Origin: Qipengyuania spongiae
GTDB taxonomy: Bacteria > Pseudomonadota > Alphaproteobacteria > Sphingomonadales > Sphingomonadaceae
Length of the DNA: 64,000 nt
Reading direction: 5' to 3'
Assembly: GCF_026168555.1 (NCBI RefSeq)
Contig: NZ_CP092471.1
Location: 2,366,501-2,430,500 of the forward strand
In this document: in pieces, positions 46,003 through 57,155 of the stretch
How positions within the stretch are numbered: position 1 is the first letter of the stretch
How the letters are laid out: the number at the start of each line of letters is the position of its first letter
Notes under the pieces: model-generated
Database searches by the model: none
Told to the model about the DNA's origin: nothing
Seen by the model: the letters and a program-made list of their open reading frames with translations, nothing else
Program-made: the position numbers and the translations under genes

Positions 46003-47561
46003 CAGTGCGCCTCCCCTTCCCCGGCCGGCGATCCGGCGTGGTCATTGCCGACGAAATTGGCGGCATGCGCTGCGGGGGTTCCGATCTGGGGACGGGAATC
46101 GCCTTCCGGCGCGGCGCGCGCAAGGCGCGCATCCAGCGCGGCGATATCCTGCCGCATCGGAGCCATGAAGCTTTCCGGATAAATCCCCATCCACAGCACG
46201 GCAGCGGTGATCGGCACAAGCATGATCCATTCGCGCGCGGTGAGATCGGGCATCCGTGCCGCGTCCTCGTTCTTCTGCACGCCGAAAGCGACGCGGCGGT
46301 AGAGATAGAGCATATAGGCAGCGCCCAGAATGATGCCGGTGGTCAGCACGAGCGTCGCCCAGGTCGAGACCTGATAGACGCCGGCAAGGCTGACGAACTC
46401 CGCGACGAAGCCGCTGGTACCGGGAAGGCCGATGCTGGCCATGGTGAAGAACAGGAAGAACAGCGCGTATCGCGGCATGTTGATCGCAAGCCCGCCGTAA
46501 CGGTCGATCTCACGGGTGTGCAGCCGGTCGTAAATGACGCCGACACATAGGAACAGCGCACCCGATACGAGCCCGTGGCTCAGCATCATGATCATCGCAC
46601 CTTCGAGACCTTGCACGTTGAAAGCGAACAGCCCGCCCGTCACGATCGCCATGTGCGCGACCGAGGAATAGGCAATGAGCTTCTTCATATCAGCCTGCAC
46701 CAGCGCGATCAGCGAGGTATAGATGACGGCGACCATCGACAGGCCGAGAACCAGCCACACGAACTGCGCGCTCGCTTCCGGGAACATCGGCAGGCTGAAG
46801 CGGATGAAACCATAGCCGCCCAGCTTCAGCAGCACGCCCGCCAGGATGACCGAACCGGCCGTGGGCGCCTGAACGTGCGCATCGGGCAACCAGGTGTGCA
46901 CCGGCCACATTGGCATCTTGACCGCGAAGCTCGCGAAGAAGGCCAGCCACAGCCAGGTCTGGGCCTGCGGCGGGAAATCGTACTGCATCAGCGTCGGGAT
47001 GTCGGTGGTCCCGGCCGCATTCACCATCCAGAACATCGCGATCAGCATCACGACCGAGCCGAGCAGCGTGTACAGAAAGAACTTGTAGCTGGCGTAGATG
47101 CGGTTGTCTCCGCCCCAGACGCCGATGATGAGGTACATCGGGATGAGGCCGGCTTCGAAGAAGATGTAGAACAAGAACAGGTCCTGCGCCATGAACACGC
47201 CGAGCATCAGCACTTCCATCAGGAGGAAGGCCGCCATGTACTCGCCGACGCGGCGATCGATGCTGTCCCAGCTCGCGAGGATGCAGACCGGCATCAGGAA
47301 CACGCTCAGCATGATGAGCATCAGCGCTATACCGTCGATACCCAGCGCATAGGAGAAGCCGGCAAAGAGGTCGGCCCGCTCGGTGAACTGCCATTGGGCA
47401 CCGCCGATGTCGTAATTCGCCCACAGCACGATACCGAGCGCGAGATCCACAAGCGTGGCGAGAAGCGCGACCATGCGCGCCGTCTTCCCGTCGAGGAACA
47501 GGCAGGCGATCGATGCCACCAGCGGCACCAGGAGCATCAGGGAAAGGATCGGAAAGCCCAT
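46002..47561 (-). CDS. nuoM: NADH-quinone oxidoreductase subunit M
   Basis: A 519-residue antiporter-like proton-pumping subunit. Markers include LLMEVLMLGVFMAQDLFLFYIFFE, the conserved Lys/His helices MPMWPVHTWLPDAHVQAPTAGSVILAGVLLKLGGYG, and VQADMKKLIAYSSVAHM. The start at 47561 ([13 protein letters not shown]) overlaps the nuoL stop as TGATG and fits the family better than the upstream codon at 47576. The C-terminus ends in a Gly/Ala/Asp-rich tail of about 40 residues. Confidence 0.96.
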   Translation of the reverse strand: MGFPILSLMLLVPLVASIACLFLDGKTARMVALLATLVDLALGIVLWANYDIGGAQWQFTERADLFAGFSYALGIDGIALMLIMLSVFLMPVCILASWDSIDRRVGEYMAAFLLMEVLMLGVFMAQDLFLFYIFFEAGLIPMYLIIGVWGGDNRIYASYKFFLYTLLGSVVMLIAMFWMVNAAGTTDIPTLMQYDFPPQAQTWLWLAFFASFAVKMPMWPVHTWLPDAHVQAPTAGSVILAGVLLKLGGYGFIRFSLPMFPEASAQFVWLVLGLSMVAVIYTSLIALVQADMKKLIAYSSVAHMAIVTGGLFAFNVQGLEGAMIMMLSHGLVSGALFLCVGVIYDRLHTREIDRYGGLAINMPRYALFFLFFTMASIGLPGTSGFVAEFVSLAGVYQVSTWATLVLTTGIILGAAYMLYLYRRVAFGVQKNEDAARMPDLTAREWIMLVPITAAVLWMGIYPESFMAPMRQDIAALDARLARAAPEGDSRPQIGTPAAHAANFVGNDHAGSPAGEGEAH

Positions 47562-49621
47562 CAGAACAGCACCCAAGTGACAGCCGCCACGAGGCCGAGC
47601 AGCATCACCAACGCATAGCTATAGACGTAGCCCGACTGGACCTTCGAAGCGAGAGCGGAAGCTTGCTGGACTACCCACGCCGCACCATTCGGGCCGAAGC
47701 GGTCGATCGTCCCTTCGTCGCCTCGCTTCCAGAACAGGCGTCCGATCCAGAAGGCGGGCCGCACGAACAGGAAGTTGTAGAGCTCATCGAAATACCACTT
47801 GTTGTAGACGAAGCGGTAGATCGGGCCGAGCTGTCCAGCAGCCTTCTCGGGTCGCGAGGTATCCCTGATGTAGAACAGCCAGGCGAACAGCAGACCGATC
47901 AGCATCACGATCGTAGCCGCGAGTTTCACCAGCAGCGGAACCCCGTGCATCTCGTGAATGAGCGCCTCGTTATAAAAGATCGAATTGCCCCAGAATTCGG
48001 GATCGTCGAGGAAGGCGTGGCTGAACACCCAGCCCGCAAACACCGCGCCCAAGCTCAGCACGCCGAGCGGAATGAGCATGGCAACCGGGCTTTCATGCGG
48101 ATGATAGCCGGCCGTACCATCATGCTCTTCCGGCGAGGGGACGTGATGCGTGACGTCGTGGCCCGCGTCTTCCTGGATCGGCGGATTGTGCTCGTCCGGC
48201 GCGTCGTGCCCATGATGGACAGCGTGCTGGATATGCTCGCTGTCACCCCAGCGTGGCTTGCCCCAGAACGTCAGGAACATCAGGCGCCAGCTGTAGAAGC
48301 TGGTCAGCAGCGCGGCGAAGGTGCCCATCCAGAAGGCAAAATTCCCCGTTTCGGTTCCACGCGCGAACGCGACTTCGAGAATGGCGTCCTTCGAATGGAA
48401 GCCGGCAAAGCCCGCGTGAAGCCAGTAGATGCCGACGCCTGTAATCGCGAGCGTGCCGGCCATCATTGCCCAGAAGGTCAGCGGGATGTGCTTACGCAGG
48501 GCGCCATAATAACGCATGTCCTGCTCGTGATGCATCGCGTGAATAACGCTGCCGGCGCCAAGGAACAGCAGCGCCTTGAAGAAAGCGTGGGTGAACAGGT
48601 GGAACATCGCTGCGCCATAGGCGCCAACGCCGGCAGCGAAGAACATGTAGCCGAGCTGCGAACAGGTCGAATAGGCGATGACCCGCTTGATGTCCCACTG
48701 CGTCGTGCCGACCGTTGCCGCGAAAATGCAGGTGGCGGCGCCGATGAAGGTGACGAGGCCGAGCGCGACCGGCGCCGTCTCGAATATGGGCGAGAGGCGG
48801 CAGACCATGAAGACGCCGGCGGTAACCATGGTCGCGGCATGGATCAGCGCGGAGACGGGCGTCGGCCCCTCCATCGCATCGGGCAACCAGGTGTGCAGGC
48901 CGAGCTGCGCCGACTTGCCCATAGCCCCGATGAACAGGAGAATGCACAGCACGTCCATTGTCTGGACGCGGTAGCCGAGGAACCCGATGCTGGCCCCGCT
49001 CATCGCGGGCGCAGCAGCGAGGATTTCGGGGATCGAGGAGGTGCCGAACACCACGAAGGTGCCGAAGATGCCGAGCATGAAGCCGAGATCGCCCACGCGA
49101 TTGACCACGAAGGCCTTGATCGCGGCCGCATTCGCGCTTGGCTTGCGGAACCAGAAGCCGATCAGCAGATAGCTCGCCAGGCCCACGCCTTCCCATCCGA
49201 AGAACATCTGGACGAGATTGTCGGCCGTCACGAGCATCAGCATCGCGAAGGTGAACAGGCTGAGATAGGCGAAGAAGCGGGGCTGGTCAGGATCCTCGTC
49301 CATGTAGCCCCAGCTGTAGAGGTGGACGAGCGCCGAGACGGTGGTGATGACCACCAGCATGATCGCGGTCAGCGTGTCGACCCGCAGCGCCCAGTCGAAG
49401 CTGAGATCGCCCGACTGCACCCATTGCAGCACCGGAACGACGCTCGCCGTCGCGTCTCCGGCAACGAAACCGAGGAAGATCGGCCAGCTGAGCGCGCAGG
49501 AGATGAACAGCGCACCGGTGGTGATCGACTTGACCACGACATTGCCGAGCGCACGATTGCCGAGCCCGCCGACGATCGCGGCCAGCAGCGGCAGGAAAAC
49601 AATGATGAGGATCGACTGCAC
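47561..49621 (-). CDS. nuoL: NADH-quinone oxidoreductase subunit L
   Basis: A 686-residue distal antiporter-like subunit with the long lateral helix at its C-terminus. Markers include [51 protein letters not shown] and [18 protein letters not shown] His- and Asp-rich loop ([14 protein letters not shown], then [15 protein letters not shown]) lies between late helices at about 48091-48240. The GTG start at 49621 follows the nuoK stop by seven bases; the longer frame to 49678 runs into nuoK. Confidence 0.95.
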   Translation of the reverse strand: MQSILIIVFLPLLAAIVGGLGNRALGNVVVKSITTGALFISCALSWPIFLGFVAGDATASVVPVLQWVQSGDLSFDWALRVDTLTAIMLVVITTVSALVHLYSWGYMDEDPDQPRFFAYLSLFTFAMLMLVTADNLVQMFFGWEGVGLASYLLIGFWFRKPSANAAAIKAFVVNRVGDLGFMLGIFGTFVVFGTSSIPEILAAAPAMSGASIGFLGYRVQTMDVLCILLFIGAMGKSAQLGLHTWLPDAMEGPTPVSALIHAATMVTAGVFMVCRLSPIFETAPVALGLVTFIGAATCIFAATVGTTQWDIKRVIAYSTCSQLGYMFFAAGVGAYGAAMFHLFTHAFFKALLFLGAGSVIHAMHHEQDMRYYGALRKHIPLTFWAMMAGTLAITGVGIYWLHAGFAGFHSKDAILEVAFARGTETGNFAFWMGTFAALLTSFYSWRLMFLTFWGKPRWGDSEHIQHAVHHGHDAPDEHNPPIQEDAGHDVTHHVPSPEEHDGTAGYHPHESPVAMLIPLGVLSLGAVFAGWVFSHAFLDDPEFWGNSIFYNEALIHEMHGVPLLVKLAATIVMLIGLLFAWLFYIRDTSRPEKAAGQLGPIYRFVYNKWYFDELYNFLFVRPAFWIGRLFWKRGDEGTIDRFGPNGAAWVVQQASALASKVQSGYVYSYALVMLLGLVAAVTWVLF

Positions 49622-49628
49622 TTGCCGC

Positions 49629-49934
49629 TTACCCCTTGAGCCGGTCGACGCTGTCGACCGCGATGGTGCCGCGGCCACGGAAATAGATGACGAGAATGGC
49701 GAGCCCGATGGCTGCCTCGCCCGCTGCCACGGTCAGCACGAACATGGCGAACACCTGTCCGACCAGATCGCCGAGGAATGCACTGAACGCGACGAGATTG
49801 AGATTCACGCTGAGCAGGATCAACTCGATCGACATCAGGATGACGATGATGTTCTTGCGATTGGCAAAGATGCCCAGAACGCCCAGCACGAACAGGATCG
49901 AACTGACGATGATGTAATGCTCGATGCCGATCAC
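49629..49934 (-). CDS. nuoK: NADH-quinone oxidoreductase subunit K
   Basis: A 101-residue three-helix membrane subunit: [20 protein letters not shown], the [18 protein letters not shown] helix with its key Glu, and [17 protein letters not shown] with the second Glu. The GTG start overlaps the nuoJ stop (GTGA). Confidence 0.96.
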   Translation of the reverse strand: MIGIEHYIIVSSILFVLGVLGIFANRKNIIVILMSIELILLSVNLNLVAFSAFLGDLVGQVFAMFVLTVAAGEAAIGLAILVIYFRGRGTIAVDSVDRLKG

Positions 49935-50551
49935 AGCTCGACCCCCTCGCCTACGGTGGGACGTTTCATCACGGTGGCGGCGTTGGGGTCGCGGCGGACC
50001 TGCTTGCCGATGTTCTGATGCCCGCGCACCGTCTTGGGCGGGCGGTGCGTCAGCACGATCGCGCCGACCATCGCCACTAGCAGGATTAGACCTGCCGCCT
50101 CGAACAGGAAGAGATAATCGGAATACAGCAGCGCGCCGATGCTCGCCGTGTTGCTCGCGCCGAGCACGACCGCGTTCTCGCCGGTCGCGATGCCGAGATC
50201 GATGGTTCCTGCGCGATACGCGCCGATGCCGAGCACGAGTTCGGCGAGCAAGATCAGAGCGATCACCAGACCGAGCGGCGCGTTCTTGATGAACCCGGCG
50301 CGCAGTTCGGCAAAGTCGATGTCGAGCATCATGACTACGAACAGGAACAGCACCGCGACCGCACCCACATAGACGATGACGAGAAGCATCGCGATGAACT
50401 CCGCCCCGACAAGCACCATCAGCCCCGCCGCGTTGAAGAAGGCGACGATCAGCCACAGCACGCTGTGCACCGGATTGCGCGCGGTCACGACCATGACCGC
50501 CGAAGCGATCATGAGCACCGCGAACAGGTAGAAGGCGATTGTCTGGATCAT
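49931..50551 (-). CDS. nuoJ: NADH-quinone oxidoreductase subunit J
   Basis: A 206-residue five-helix membrane subunit. The family core is [52 protein letters not shown]. The C-terminal tail ([21 protein letters not shown]) is typical. It starts 40 bases after nuoI ends, the only notable gap in the distal operon. Confidence 0.96.
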   Translation of the reverse strand: MIQTIAFYLFAVLMIASAVMVVTARNPVHSVLWLIVAFFNAAGLMVLVGAEFIAMLLVIVYVGAVAVLFLFVVMMLDIDFAELRAGFIKNAPLGLVIALILLAELVLGIGAYRAGTIDLGIATGENAVVLGASNTASIGALLYSDYLFLFEAAGLILLVAMVGAIVLTHRPPKTVRGHQNIGKQVRRDPNAATVMKRPTVGEGVEL

Positions 50552-50591
50552 GCGTTAAATCGGAAAGCCCCCGGAATCGGTTGCGCGGCGG

Positions 50592-51077
50592 TTAGCGATA
50601 GGGTGCGTCGGCTTCAAGGTTCGCGGCGATCGCCCGCTCCCACTTGTCACCATTCGCGAGCAGCTTGGCCTTGTCGTAGAGCAGCTCCTCGCGCGTTTCG
50701 GTCGCGTATTCGAAGTTCGGACCTTCGACCACCGCATCGACTGGGCAGGCTTCCTGGCAGAAACCGCAATAGATGCACTTGGTCATGTCGATATCGTAGC
50801 GCGTGGTGCGGCGGCTGCCATCCTCGCGCGGCTCGCTCTCGATCGTAATCGCCTGCGCCGGGCATACCGCCTCACAGAGCTTGCACGCAATGCAGCGTTC
50901 CTCGCCATTGGGATAGCGACGCAGGGCATGTTCGCCGCGAAAACGCGGGCTGAGCGGATTCTTCTCGAACGGATAGTTCACCGTCACCTTGGGCTTGAAG
51001 AAATACTTCAGCGTAAGGGCGTGCGCCTTGACGAACTCCCACAGGGTGAAGGCCTTGATGGTCGATGCGATGGTCAT
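50592..51077 (-). CDS. nuoI: NADH-quinone oxidoreductase subunit I (2x 4Fe-4S)
   Basis: A 161-residue ferredoxin-like subunit carrying clusters N6a and N6b: [12 protein letters not shown] and [12 protein letters not shown], each followed by the remote Cys-Pro. The N-terminal amphipathic helix ([18 protein letters not shown]) contacts the membrane arm. The ATG overlaps the nuoH stop. Confidence 0.97.
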   Translation of the reverse strand: MTIASTIKAFTLWEFVKAHALTLKYFFKPKVTVNYPFEKNPLSPRFRGEHALRRYPNGEERCIACKLCEAVCPAQAITIESEPREDGSRRTTRYDIDMTKCIYCGFCQEACPVDAVVEGPNFEYATETREELLYDKAKLLANGDKWERAIAANLEADAPYR

Positions 51078-52126
51078 GAGAAATGTCCCGTGGCCATGAG
51101 CCACCCGGAAATGAGGACGACGAAAAGCAGGCTGAGCGGCAGGAACACCTTCCAACCGAGCCGCATCAGCTGGTCGTAACGATAGCGCGGCACGGTCGCC
51201 ATGACCCAGCTGAACATGAAGAAGAAGAAGAACGTCTTCAGCAGGAACCAGACGATGCCCGGAATGTCGAACCAGGGGATCAAATCGATATTCAGCGGCG
51301 GCAGCCATCCCCCGAAGAACAGCAGCGTGTTGAGGCTGCACATTAGCAGGATGTTGGCATACTCGCCCAGCCAGAAAAGCGCGAAGCTCATCGAGCTGTA
51401 TTCGGTTTGATAGCCCGCGACGAGTTCGCTTTCCGCTTCGGTCAGATCGAACGGCACGCGCTGCGTTTCGGCGAGCGAGCTGATGAAGAACATCACCCAC
51501 ATTGGGAAGAGCAGCAGGTTGAAAGCGTAAGCGTTGACGATGCCGAAGCCATGCCCGAGCTGGCTCATCACGATCGCGTTCAGATTGAAGGTGCCGGCGT
51601 AAAGCACCACGCAAACGAGAATGAACCCGATCGAGACCTCATAGCTGATCATCTGTGCGGCGGCGCGCATCGCCGAGAAGAACGGGTATTTCGAGTTTGA
51701 CGCCCAACCCGCCATCACCACGCCGTAAACGCTCAGCGAACTGACCGCGAGGATGTAGAGCAGGCCGACATTGATGTTCGCCAAGACGGCACCCGAGCTG
51801 AACGGAATCACCGCCCATGCGGCCAGCGCCACGGTAAAGGTGATGATCGGCGCGAGGAGGAAAATGCCCTTGTTCGCCGCGCTCGGGATGATGGTTTCTT
51901 GGAGAAAAACCTTCAGTCCGTCGGCAAAGCTCTGGAGCAGGCCGAACGGCCCGACCACGTTGGGGCCGCGCCGCAGATTGATCGCCGCCCAGACCTTGCG
52001 GTCGACATAGATGATCATCGCCACGGCCAGCATCAGCGGCAGGGCGATCAGCAGGATGCCGGCAATGGTCGCGATGCCCCACGACCATCCGTAGTTCATC
52101 CCGAGCGACTGGAAGAATGCGGTCAT
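51074..52126 (-). CDS. nuoH: NADH-quinone oxidoreductase subunit H
   Basis: A 350-residue, eight-helix subunit forming most of the quinone channel. Markers include [31 protein letters not shown] and [25 protein letters not shown] with its conserved acidic residues. The start at 52126 overlaps the upstream small gene's stop by four bases; a longer frame to 52198 is rejected. Confidence 0.96.
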   Translation of the reverse strand: MTAFFQSLGMNYGWSWGIATIAGILLIALPLMLAVAMIIYVDRKVWAAINLRRGPNVVGPFGLLQSFADGLKVFLQETIIPSAANKGIFLLAPIITFTVALAAWAVIPFSSGAVLANINVGLLYILAVSSLSVYGVVMAGWASNSKYPFFSAMRAAAQMISYEVSIGFILVCVVLYAGTFNLNAIVMSQLGHGFGIVNAYAFNLLLFPMWVMFFISSLAETQRVPFDLTEAESELVAGYQTEYSSMSFALFWLGEYANILLMCSLNTLLFFGGWLPPLNIDLIPWFDIPGIVWFLLKTFFFFFMFSWVMATVPRYRYDQLMRLGWKVFLPLSLLFVVLISGWLMATGHFS

Positions 52127-52302
52127 TTGCGCACCTCGTCCTTCGCGCGTTTCGTGTCCTTCGCCTTCTCGGACTTGGAGAAAGCTTCGTTGCGCCAACC
52201 ATTATGCGAACCGGCCCGATGCGAGCGATCGTCCCGGAAGGCGCGATAGACCGCGTAGGAGGCAAAGCCGACAAAGGCCAGCGGGATTACGGGAACGGCC
52301 AT
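52123..52302 (-). CDS. Small membrane protein between nuoG and nuoH
   Basis: A 59-residue protein with one hydrophobic segment ([17 protein letters not shown]) and a basic, charged tail ([19 protein letters not shown], then Lys/Asp-rich). Its ATG overlaps the nuoG stop (TAATG) and its stop overlaps the nuoH start (ATGA), so it is translated within the operon. Not a known core subunit; role unknown. Confidence 0.65.
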   Translation of the reverse strand: MAVPVIPLAFVGFASYAVYRAFRDDRSHRAGSHNGWRNEAFSKSEKAKDTKRAKDEVRK

Positions 52303-54290
52303 TATTCCGCTGCCTCCAGCATGTCCGCCCCGTGCAGCAATTCGGCCGAGCACTGCTGCATCACCGCGCTTGCACGAGAGATGGGATTGGTCAGGTAGAA
52401 ATCCTTGATCGGATAAGCGCCGATCGAACCTTCGGCTTTGGCTTCGGTGTCCGCTTCGGGAAGCGCTCCGTAATCCGCCAGCCCTTCCTCGCCGAGGGCG
52501 GGGACTTCGCGGATCATCGCGTCTTGCAACTCGGCGAAGGAATTGAAACCCACGTCGACCTTCAGCGCATCGGCGAGCGCCCGCAGGATGGTCCAGTCCT
52601 CGCGCGCATCACCCGGTGCAAACACTGCCTTCTCGGCGAACTGCACCCGGCCCTCGGTGTTGACGTAGGTCCCGTCCTTTTCCGCAAAGCTGGCAGCTGG
52701 CAGAATGATGTCCGCCGCGTGCGCAGCCTTGTCACCGTGATGGCCGATATAGACCTTCAAGGCATCGGCGAAGGGTTCGTAATCCATCTCGTCAGCGCCA
52801 AGGCTGATCAGCACGCGCGGCTTGGCCGAAACGATATCCGCCATGCCGCCTTTCTGCGCGAAACCGAGCATCAGCCCGCCCATCCGCGCCGCCGACATGT
52901 GGAGGACGTTGAACGCCGCATTCCACCCAGAGGCGAGCGCGAGGGCCTTGGCATGCGCGCCCTTCAGGCCTGCTCCACCCACGATCACCGCGGGCTTTTC
53001 CGCCTTGGCGAAGGCCTCGCCCACCGCTTCGGGCAGGTCGTTGAGCACGGCGAGATCGGTGCCGAGGAACTCGGCCGGATAGGTCGTGTCCCAGTGCGGC
53101 CCGACGATGAAGATCTTCGCGCCGCGCTTGGCCGCCTTGCGCAGGCGCACATTCACCAGCGGCGCTTCCCAGCGGACGTGACTGCCGACGATCAGGATCG
53201 CGTCGGCGTTCTCGATGCCCGCCAGCGTCGAATTGAAATTAACGGCTGCAAGGTTCGAGACGTCGTAATCCATCCCGGTCTGCCGTCCTTCGAGAAGGTC
53301 GGAACCGCAGGCCTTCAGCAGCGCCTTGGCCGCGAACATCGTCTCGCAATCGACGAGATCGCCGGCGATGGCCGCGATGTCCTTGCCCGCTTTGGCGCGG
53401 GCGATGGCACGGAACGCCTCGTCCCAGCTTGCCTTTTCGAGCTTGCCCCCACGCCGCATCCACACCTGGTCGAGGCGACGGCGGGTCAGCCCGTCGACTT
53501 GATAGCGGGCCTTGTCCGAGATCCACTCCTCGTTGACCTCGTCATTGATGCGCGGCAGCGCCCGCATCACCTCGCGGCCGCGGCTGTCGAGCCGTATATT
53601 CGCGCCGACCGCATCGGAGACATCGACGCTCAGCGTCTTCTTGAGCTCCCACGGACGCGCCTCGAAAGCATAGGGGCGGCTGGTGAGCGCACCCACGGGG
53701 CACAGATCGATCACGTTCGCCGACAACTCGTGCTCGGCCGCCTGCTCGAGATAGGTCGTGATCTGCATGTCCTCGCCGCGACCGATCGCACCGATCTCGT
53801 CTACCCCCGCGATCTCCTCGCTGAAGCGCACGCAGCGGGTGCAGTGGATGCAGCGGGTCATGATCGTCTTGATCAGGGGGCCCATGTACTTCTCGGTCAC
53901 CGCCCGCTTGTTCATGCGATAGCGCGTGGCGCCGCGACCGTAGGTCATCGACTGGTCCTGAAGGTCGCACTCGCCGCCTTGGTCGCAGATCGGGCAGTCG
54001 AGCGGGTGGTTGATGAGCAGGAACTCCATCACCCCCTCGCGCGCGGTCTTGACCATCTGGCTGTCGGTGCGGATCTCCTGCCCGTCAGTGGCAGGAAGCG
54101 CGCAGCTCGCCTGCGGCTTGGGCGGACCCGGCTTCACCTCGACCAGGCACATGCGGCAATTGCCAGCGATGCTCAGCCGCTCGTGATAGCAGAAGCGCGG
54201 GATTTCCTTGCCCGCCATCTCGCAGGCCTGAAGGACAGTCGCGCCCTCCGGAACCTCGATTTCCTGTCCGTCTACGGTAACTTTAGGCAT
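52302..54290 (-). CDS. nuoG: NADH-quinone oxidoreductase subunit G
   Basis: A 662-residue iron-sulfur subunit. The N-terminal 2Fe-2S region has CYHERLSIAGNCRMCLVEV and a later Cys. The His-Cys 4Fe-4S motif follows in HPLDCPICDQGGECDLQD, then two further ferredoxin-type clusters (TRCIHCTRCVRF and NVIDLCPVGALTS). A molybdopterin-oxidoreductase-like domain lacking cofactor makes up the rest. The start at 54290 ([21 protein letters not shown]) fits the family; it overlaps the upstream gene by eight bases. Confidence 0.96.
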   Translation of the reverse strand: MPKVTVDGQEIEVPEGATVLQACEMAGKEIPRFCYHERLSIAGNCRMCLVEVKPGPPKPQASCALPATDGQEIRTDSQMVKTAREGVMEFLLINHPLDCPICDQGGECDLQDQSMTYGRGATRYRMNKRAVTEKYMGPLIKTIMTRCIHCTRCVRFSEEIAGVDEIGAIGRGEDMQITTYLEQAAEHELSANVIDLCPVGALTSRPYAFEARPWELKKTLSVDVSDAVGANIRLDSRGREVMRALPRINDEVNEEWISDKARYQVDGLTRRRLDQVWMRRGGKLEKASWDEAFRAIARAKAGKDIAAIAGDLVDCETMFAAKALLKACGSDLLEGRQTGMDYDVSNLAAVNFNSTLAGIENADAILIVGSHVRWEAPLVNVRLRKAAKRGAKIFIVGPHWDTTYPAEFLGTDLAVLNDLPEAVGEAFAKAEKPAVIVGGAGLKGAHAKALALASGWNAAFNVLHMSAARMGGLMLGFAQKGGMADIVSAKPRVLISLGADEMDYEPFADALKVYIGHHGDKAAHAADIILPAASFAEKDGTYVNTEGRVQFAEKAVFAPGDAREDWTILRALADALKVDVGFNSFAELQDAMIREVPALGEEGLADYGALPEADTEAKAEGSIGAYPIKDFYLTNPISRASAVMQQCSAELLHGADMLEAAE

Positions 54291-54888
54291 TGCTCTCGCC
54301 CTGCTGTTCGTGAGCCGCAACGACGCGGTACGCCGCGGTTGCGAGCATATATCGAAAATCGCGGATTTTGCCCTCGACCCCATGATCGAGCGCACACTTT
54401 CCGACCGTTTCGCTCAAAGCATTGATTGCAACAGCTTCCGCCTCTGAGCCGATGGATGTCCCGAATACTGATGCGGCCAATTCTGGACGTGAACGCACGA
54501 CGCAATTTGCCATGGCGTCGGTCGGCGAAAAGACCGGCGGGCCTGCATCTTTTGCCTGGCGAATTCGAACGGTCACATCCGTCGAGCCGCTTTCAAGCAA
54601 ACCTTCCGCCATAGCGCCGGCAAACTGCACGCCGTAAGCGCCCCTTAGCCCGCTCCCCTTCCAGCAACTCGTGTTATCTTTTCCCAGTCGGATCAGGCCA
54701 TCGTGAAAGCTTTTCGACGTGAAATCAGATTGCAGCAGGGTTGCGGCTTTCTCCGGGCTTTTCTCGATCACGCAGAGAGCGACATCCATCAGCGCCTCGC
54801 GGCTGTCCCGAGAAACGCCGGATTCTGATGATTGAGCAACCGCAGGAGAGCTGAAGACTGCAAGGGCCGCAAGCGCAATGGACCTCAT
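54283..54888 (-). CDS. Exported protein of unknown function inside the nuo operon
   Basis: A 201-residue protein with a signal peptide ([19 protein letters not shown]). The mature part holds four cysteines ([30 protein letters not shown]), evenly spaced and suited to two disulfides in the periplasm. No family was recognised. The ATG overlaps the nuoF stop (ATGA) and the end overlaps the nuoG start, so it must be translated with complex I genes although it is exported. Confidence 0.65.
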   Translation of the reverse strand: MRSIALAALAVFSSPAVAQSSESGVSRDSREALMDVALCVIEKSPEKAATLLQSDFTSKSFHDGLIRLGKDNTSCWKGSGLRGAYGVQFAGAMAEGLLESGSTDVTVRIRQAKDAGPPVFSPTDAMANCVVRSRPELAASVFGTSIGSEAEAVAINALSETVGKCALDHGVEGKIRDFRYMLATAAYRVVAAHEQQGESNA

Positions 54889-56177
54889 TCCGCCGCCTCC
54901 GCAAACTGCGCGTTGTGTTCTTCGATCCGGCGCTCCAGCTCGGGTCGGAAATGGCGAATGAGGCCCTGGATCGGCCAGGCCGCGGCATCGCCGAGAGCAC
55001 AGATGGTGTGGCCTTCCACCTGCTTGGTGACCTGCTGGAGCATGTCGATCTCCTCGACCGCGGCGTCGCCCGTGCGCAGGCGTTCCATCATGCGCCACAT
55101 CCAGCCCGTGCCTTCGCGGCAGGGCGTGCACTGGCCGCAGCTCTCATGCTTGTAGAAATAACTGATGCGCGAAATGGCACGGACGATGTCGGTCGACTTG
55201 TCCATCACGATGACGGCAGCCGTGCCGAGACCCGACCCGACCGCTTTGAGGCCGTCGAAATCCATCGGGCAATCCAAGATCTGCTCGGCCGGAACCAGCG
55301 GAACGGACGAGCCGCCCGGGATCACCGCAAGCAGGTTGTCCCACCCGCCGGTGACGCCACCACAATGCTTCTCGATCAGTTCGCGGAACGGAATGCTCAT
55401 CGCTTCCTCGACCACGCAGGGCTGTTCGACATGGCCGCTGATCTGGAACAGCTTGGTGCCGGCATTCCCCTCGCGCCCGAAGCTCGAGAACCACGAGGCG
55501 CCGCGCCGCAGGATCGTAGGGACGACCGCGATGCTTTCGACATTGTTGACCGTAGTCGGGCAGCCATAGAGCCCCGCACCCGCCGGGAATGGCGGCTTGA
55601 GACGGGGCTGGCCCTTCTTGCCCTCGAGGCTCTCGATCATCGCGGTTTCTTCGCCGCAGATATAGGCGCCGGCGCCGCGATGCAGGAACACGTCGAAATC
55701 GTAGCCGCTGTCGCTGGCGTTCCTGCCGATCAGCTTCGCGTCGTAGGCTTCGTCGATCGCCGCCTGCAACGTCTCGGCCTCGCGGATATATTCGCCGCGG
55801 ATGTAGATATAGGCGGCCCTGGCGCGCATGGCGAACCCGGCGACCAGCGCGCCTTCGATCAGCTTGTGCGGATCGTGGCGGATGATCTCACGGTCCTTGC
55901 ACGATCCGGGTTCGGATTCGTCGGCATTTATGACCAGAAAGCTTGGCCGGCCATCCTTGCTTTCCTTCGGCATGAAGGACCATTTGAGCCCGGTCGGGAA
56001 GCCCGCCCCACCCCGCCCGCGCAGGCCGCTCGCCTTCATCTCCTCGATGATTGAATCCTGACCGCGCCCGATGAGCGCCTTGGTATCGTCCCAATCGCCG
56101 CGCTCGCGAGCGGCCTTGAGGCCCCAGTCCTGGAAGCCGTAGAGATTGGTGAAGATGCGATCCTTGTCGGCGAGCAT
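54885..56177 (-). CDS. nuoF: NADH-quinone oxidoreductase subunit F
   Basis: A 430-residue flavoprotein carrying FMN, the NADH site and one 4Fe-4S cluster (N3). Motifs: [20 protein letters not shown] (FMN/NADH), [32 protein letters not shown], and the cluster ligands [15 protein letters not shown] with a later Cys in [13 protein letters not shown]. The start overlaps the preceding 46-residue gene's stop (TGATG). Confidence 0.97.
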   Translation of the reverse strand: MLADKDRIFTNLYGFQDWGLKAARERGDWDDTKALIGRGQDSIIEEMKASGLRGRGGAGFPTGLKWSFMPKESKDGRPSFLVINADESEPGSCKDREIIRHDPHKLIEGALVAGFAMRARAAYIYIRGEYIREAETLQAAIDEAYDAKLIGRNASDSGYDFDVFLHRGAGAYICGEETAMIESLEGKKGQPRLKPPFPAGAGLYGCPTTVNNVESIAVVPTILRRGASWFSSFGREGNAGTKLFQISGHVEQPCVVEEAMSIPFRELIEKHCGGVTGGWDNLLAVIPGGSSVPLVPAEQILDCPMDFDGLKAVGSGLGTAAVIVMDKSTDIVRAISRISYFYKHESCGQCTPCREGTGWMWRMMERLRTGDAAVEEIDMLQQVTKQVEGHTICALGDAAAWPIQGLIRHFRPELERRIEEHNAQFAEAAE

Positions 56178-56317
56178 CAGAACGCGTTCCCTTGAGAAAT
56201 AAACCAGATCGCCGCGACCACGATCAGCGCGATCGCGCCAAACTTGACCAGGCCCATCAGGACCTTCCAGGCGATGAACACGAGCACGAGCGCGACGAGA
56301 ATGGTAACGATATCCAT
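56177..56317 (-). CDS. 46-residue hydrophobic protein before nuoF
   Basis: A short frame from ATG 56317 encodes a 46-residue protein that is almost all membrane helix: [17 protein letters not shown] and [15 protein letters not shown]. Its start overlaps the previous small gene's stop and its stop overlaps the nuoF start, both as TGATG. These overlaps and the clean hydrophobic pattern argue for a real gene despite the size. Confidence 0.6.
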   Translation of the reverse strand: MDIVTILVALVLVFIAWKVLMGLVKFGAIALIVVAAIWFISQGNAF

Positions 56318-56490
56318 CACTTGCGCCTCAGGCTCTGGTCGGATTTAGGCGAACGCCGTCCGGCCACGAGCGCAAGGATGGCGCCCGCCACGAGGATCGC
56401 CGTCCCGATCACGTCGCGGGTCGTGAAGATATCGATCAGCACGCCCACGACGAACAGCGCGATCCCCAGCCAGACGAGCGGACGCTTCAC
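56317..56490 (-). CDS. 57-residue two-helix membrane protein after nuoE
   Basis: A GTG at 56490 overlaps the nuoE stop (GTGA) and opens a 57-residue frame with two hydrophobic segments ([18 protein letters not shown] and [18 protein letters not shown]) and a basic tail ([14 protein letters not shown]). The stop overlaps the next small gene. It is not a known complex I subunit; assembly or stability roles are conceivable. Confidence 0.6.
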   Translation of the reverse strand: MKRPLVWLGIALFVVGVLIDIFTTRDVIGTAILVAGAILALVAGRRSPKSDQSLRRK

Positions 56491-57155
56491 CAGCTGCCCC
56501 GGTAATCGTGGTTGGCATCGACCATTTCCTTAAGGGTGGTCGGCCCGCCTGCCGGCTCGCTCGTATGGCGTCCCGGCTCCTGCGTCCCAGGCTTCGGCTG
56601 CTCGCCAGCGGCAAGCGCGTCGAGCACCGCGTCGAGCCGTTCGGGCGTCAAATCCTCGTAATTGTCGTCGTTGATCTGGACCATCGGCGCGGTAGCGCAG
56701 TTGCCCATGCATTCGACTTCGGTGAGGGTCCAAAGGCCGTCTTCCGAGACATGACCCTTTTTCATGCCGCGCGCCTTGCAAGTTTCAAACAGCGCGTCCG
56801 AGCCCCGCAGCATGCATGGCGTCGTACCGCAAACCTGGACGTGGAATTTACCCACCGGTTGCATGTTGTACATGAAATAGAAGGTCGCGACCTCGAGCAC
56901 GCGGATCACCGGCATGTCGAGATAGTCGGCAACATATTCGATCACCGGCAGCGGCAGCCAGCCCTGCGTATCGGTTTCCTCGCCGACCTGACGCTGCGCC
57001 AGGTCGAGGAGGGGCATCACCGCCGAGCGCTGCCGCCCCTCAGGATAGCGGGCGATTGCCTTGTCGGCCTTCGCGCGGAAGGCATCGTTGAACTCGAAGG
57101 CGCCCCAGCGCTCGCGCAGCCCGGGGGTGTCGTGTGCGGGGGAGCGGTCAGCCAT
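56487..57155 (-). CDS. nuoE: NADH-quinone oxidoreductase subunit E
   Basis: A 222-residue 2Fe-2S subunit (cluster N1a). Ligands are in QVCGTTPCMLRGSD and ECMGNCATAPMVQIND. The thioredoxin-like fold core VIEYVADYLDMPVIRVLEVATFYFMYNMQPVGKF is present. A C-terminal extension of about 40 residues beyond the fold (LAAGEQPKPGTQEPGRHTS) is usual for alphaproteobacteria. The start overlaps the upstream small gene by eight bases. Confidence 0.96.
   Translation of the reverse strand: MADRSPAHDTPGLRERWGAFEFNDAFRAKADKAIARYPEGRQRSAVMPLLDLAQRQVGEETDTQGWLPLPVIEYVADYLDMPVIRVLEVATFYFMYNMQPVGKFHVQVCGTTPCMLRGSDALFETCKARGMKKGHVSEDGLWTLTEVECMGNCATAPMVQINDDNYEDLTPERLDAVLDALAAGEQPKPGTQEPGRHTSEPAGGPTTLKEMVDANHDYRGSW

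Noticed and set aside
47513..49639. A 708-codon plus-strand frame antisense to nuoL
   Set aside because: Rich in His/Glu/Arg with no motifs, a shadow of the nuoL codon pattern.
52332..54425. A 697-codon open frame on the plus strand antisense to nuoG
   Set aside because: It mirrors nuoG exactly, has no family motif, and such long antisense frames arise in GC-rich genes; nuoG carries all expected cluster motifs.
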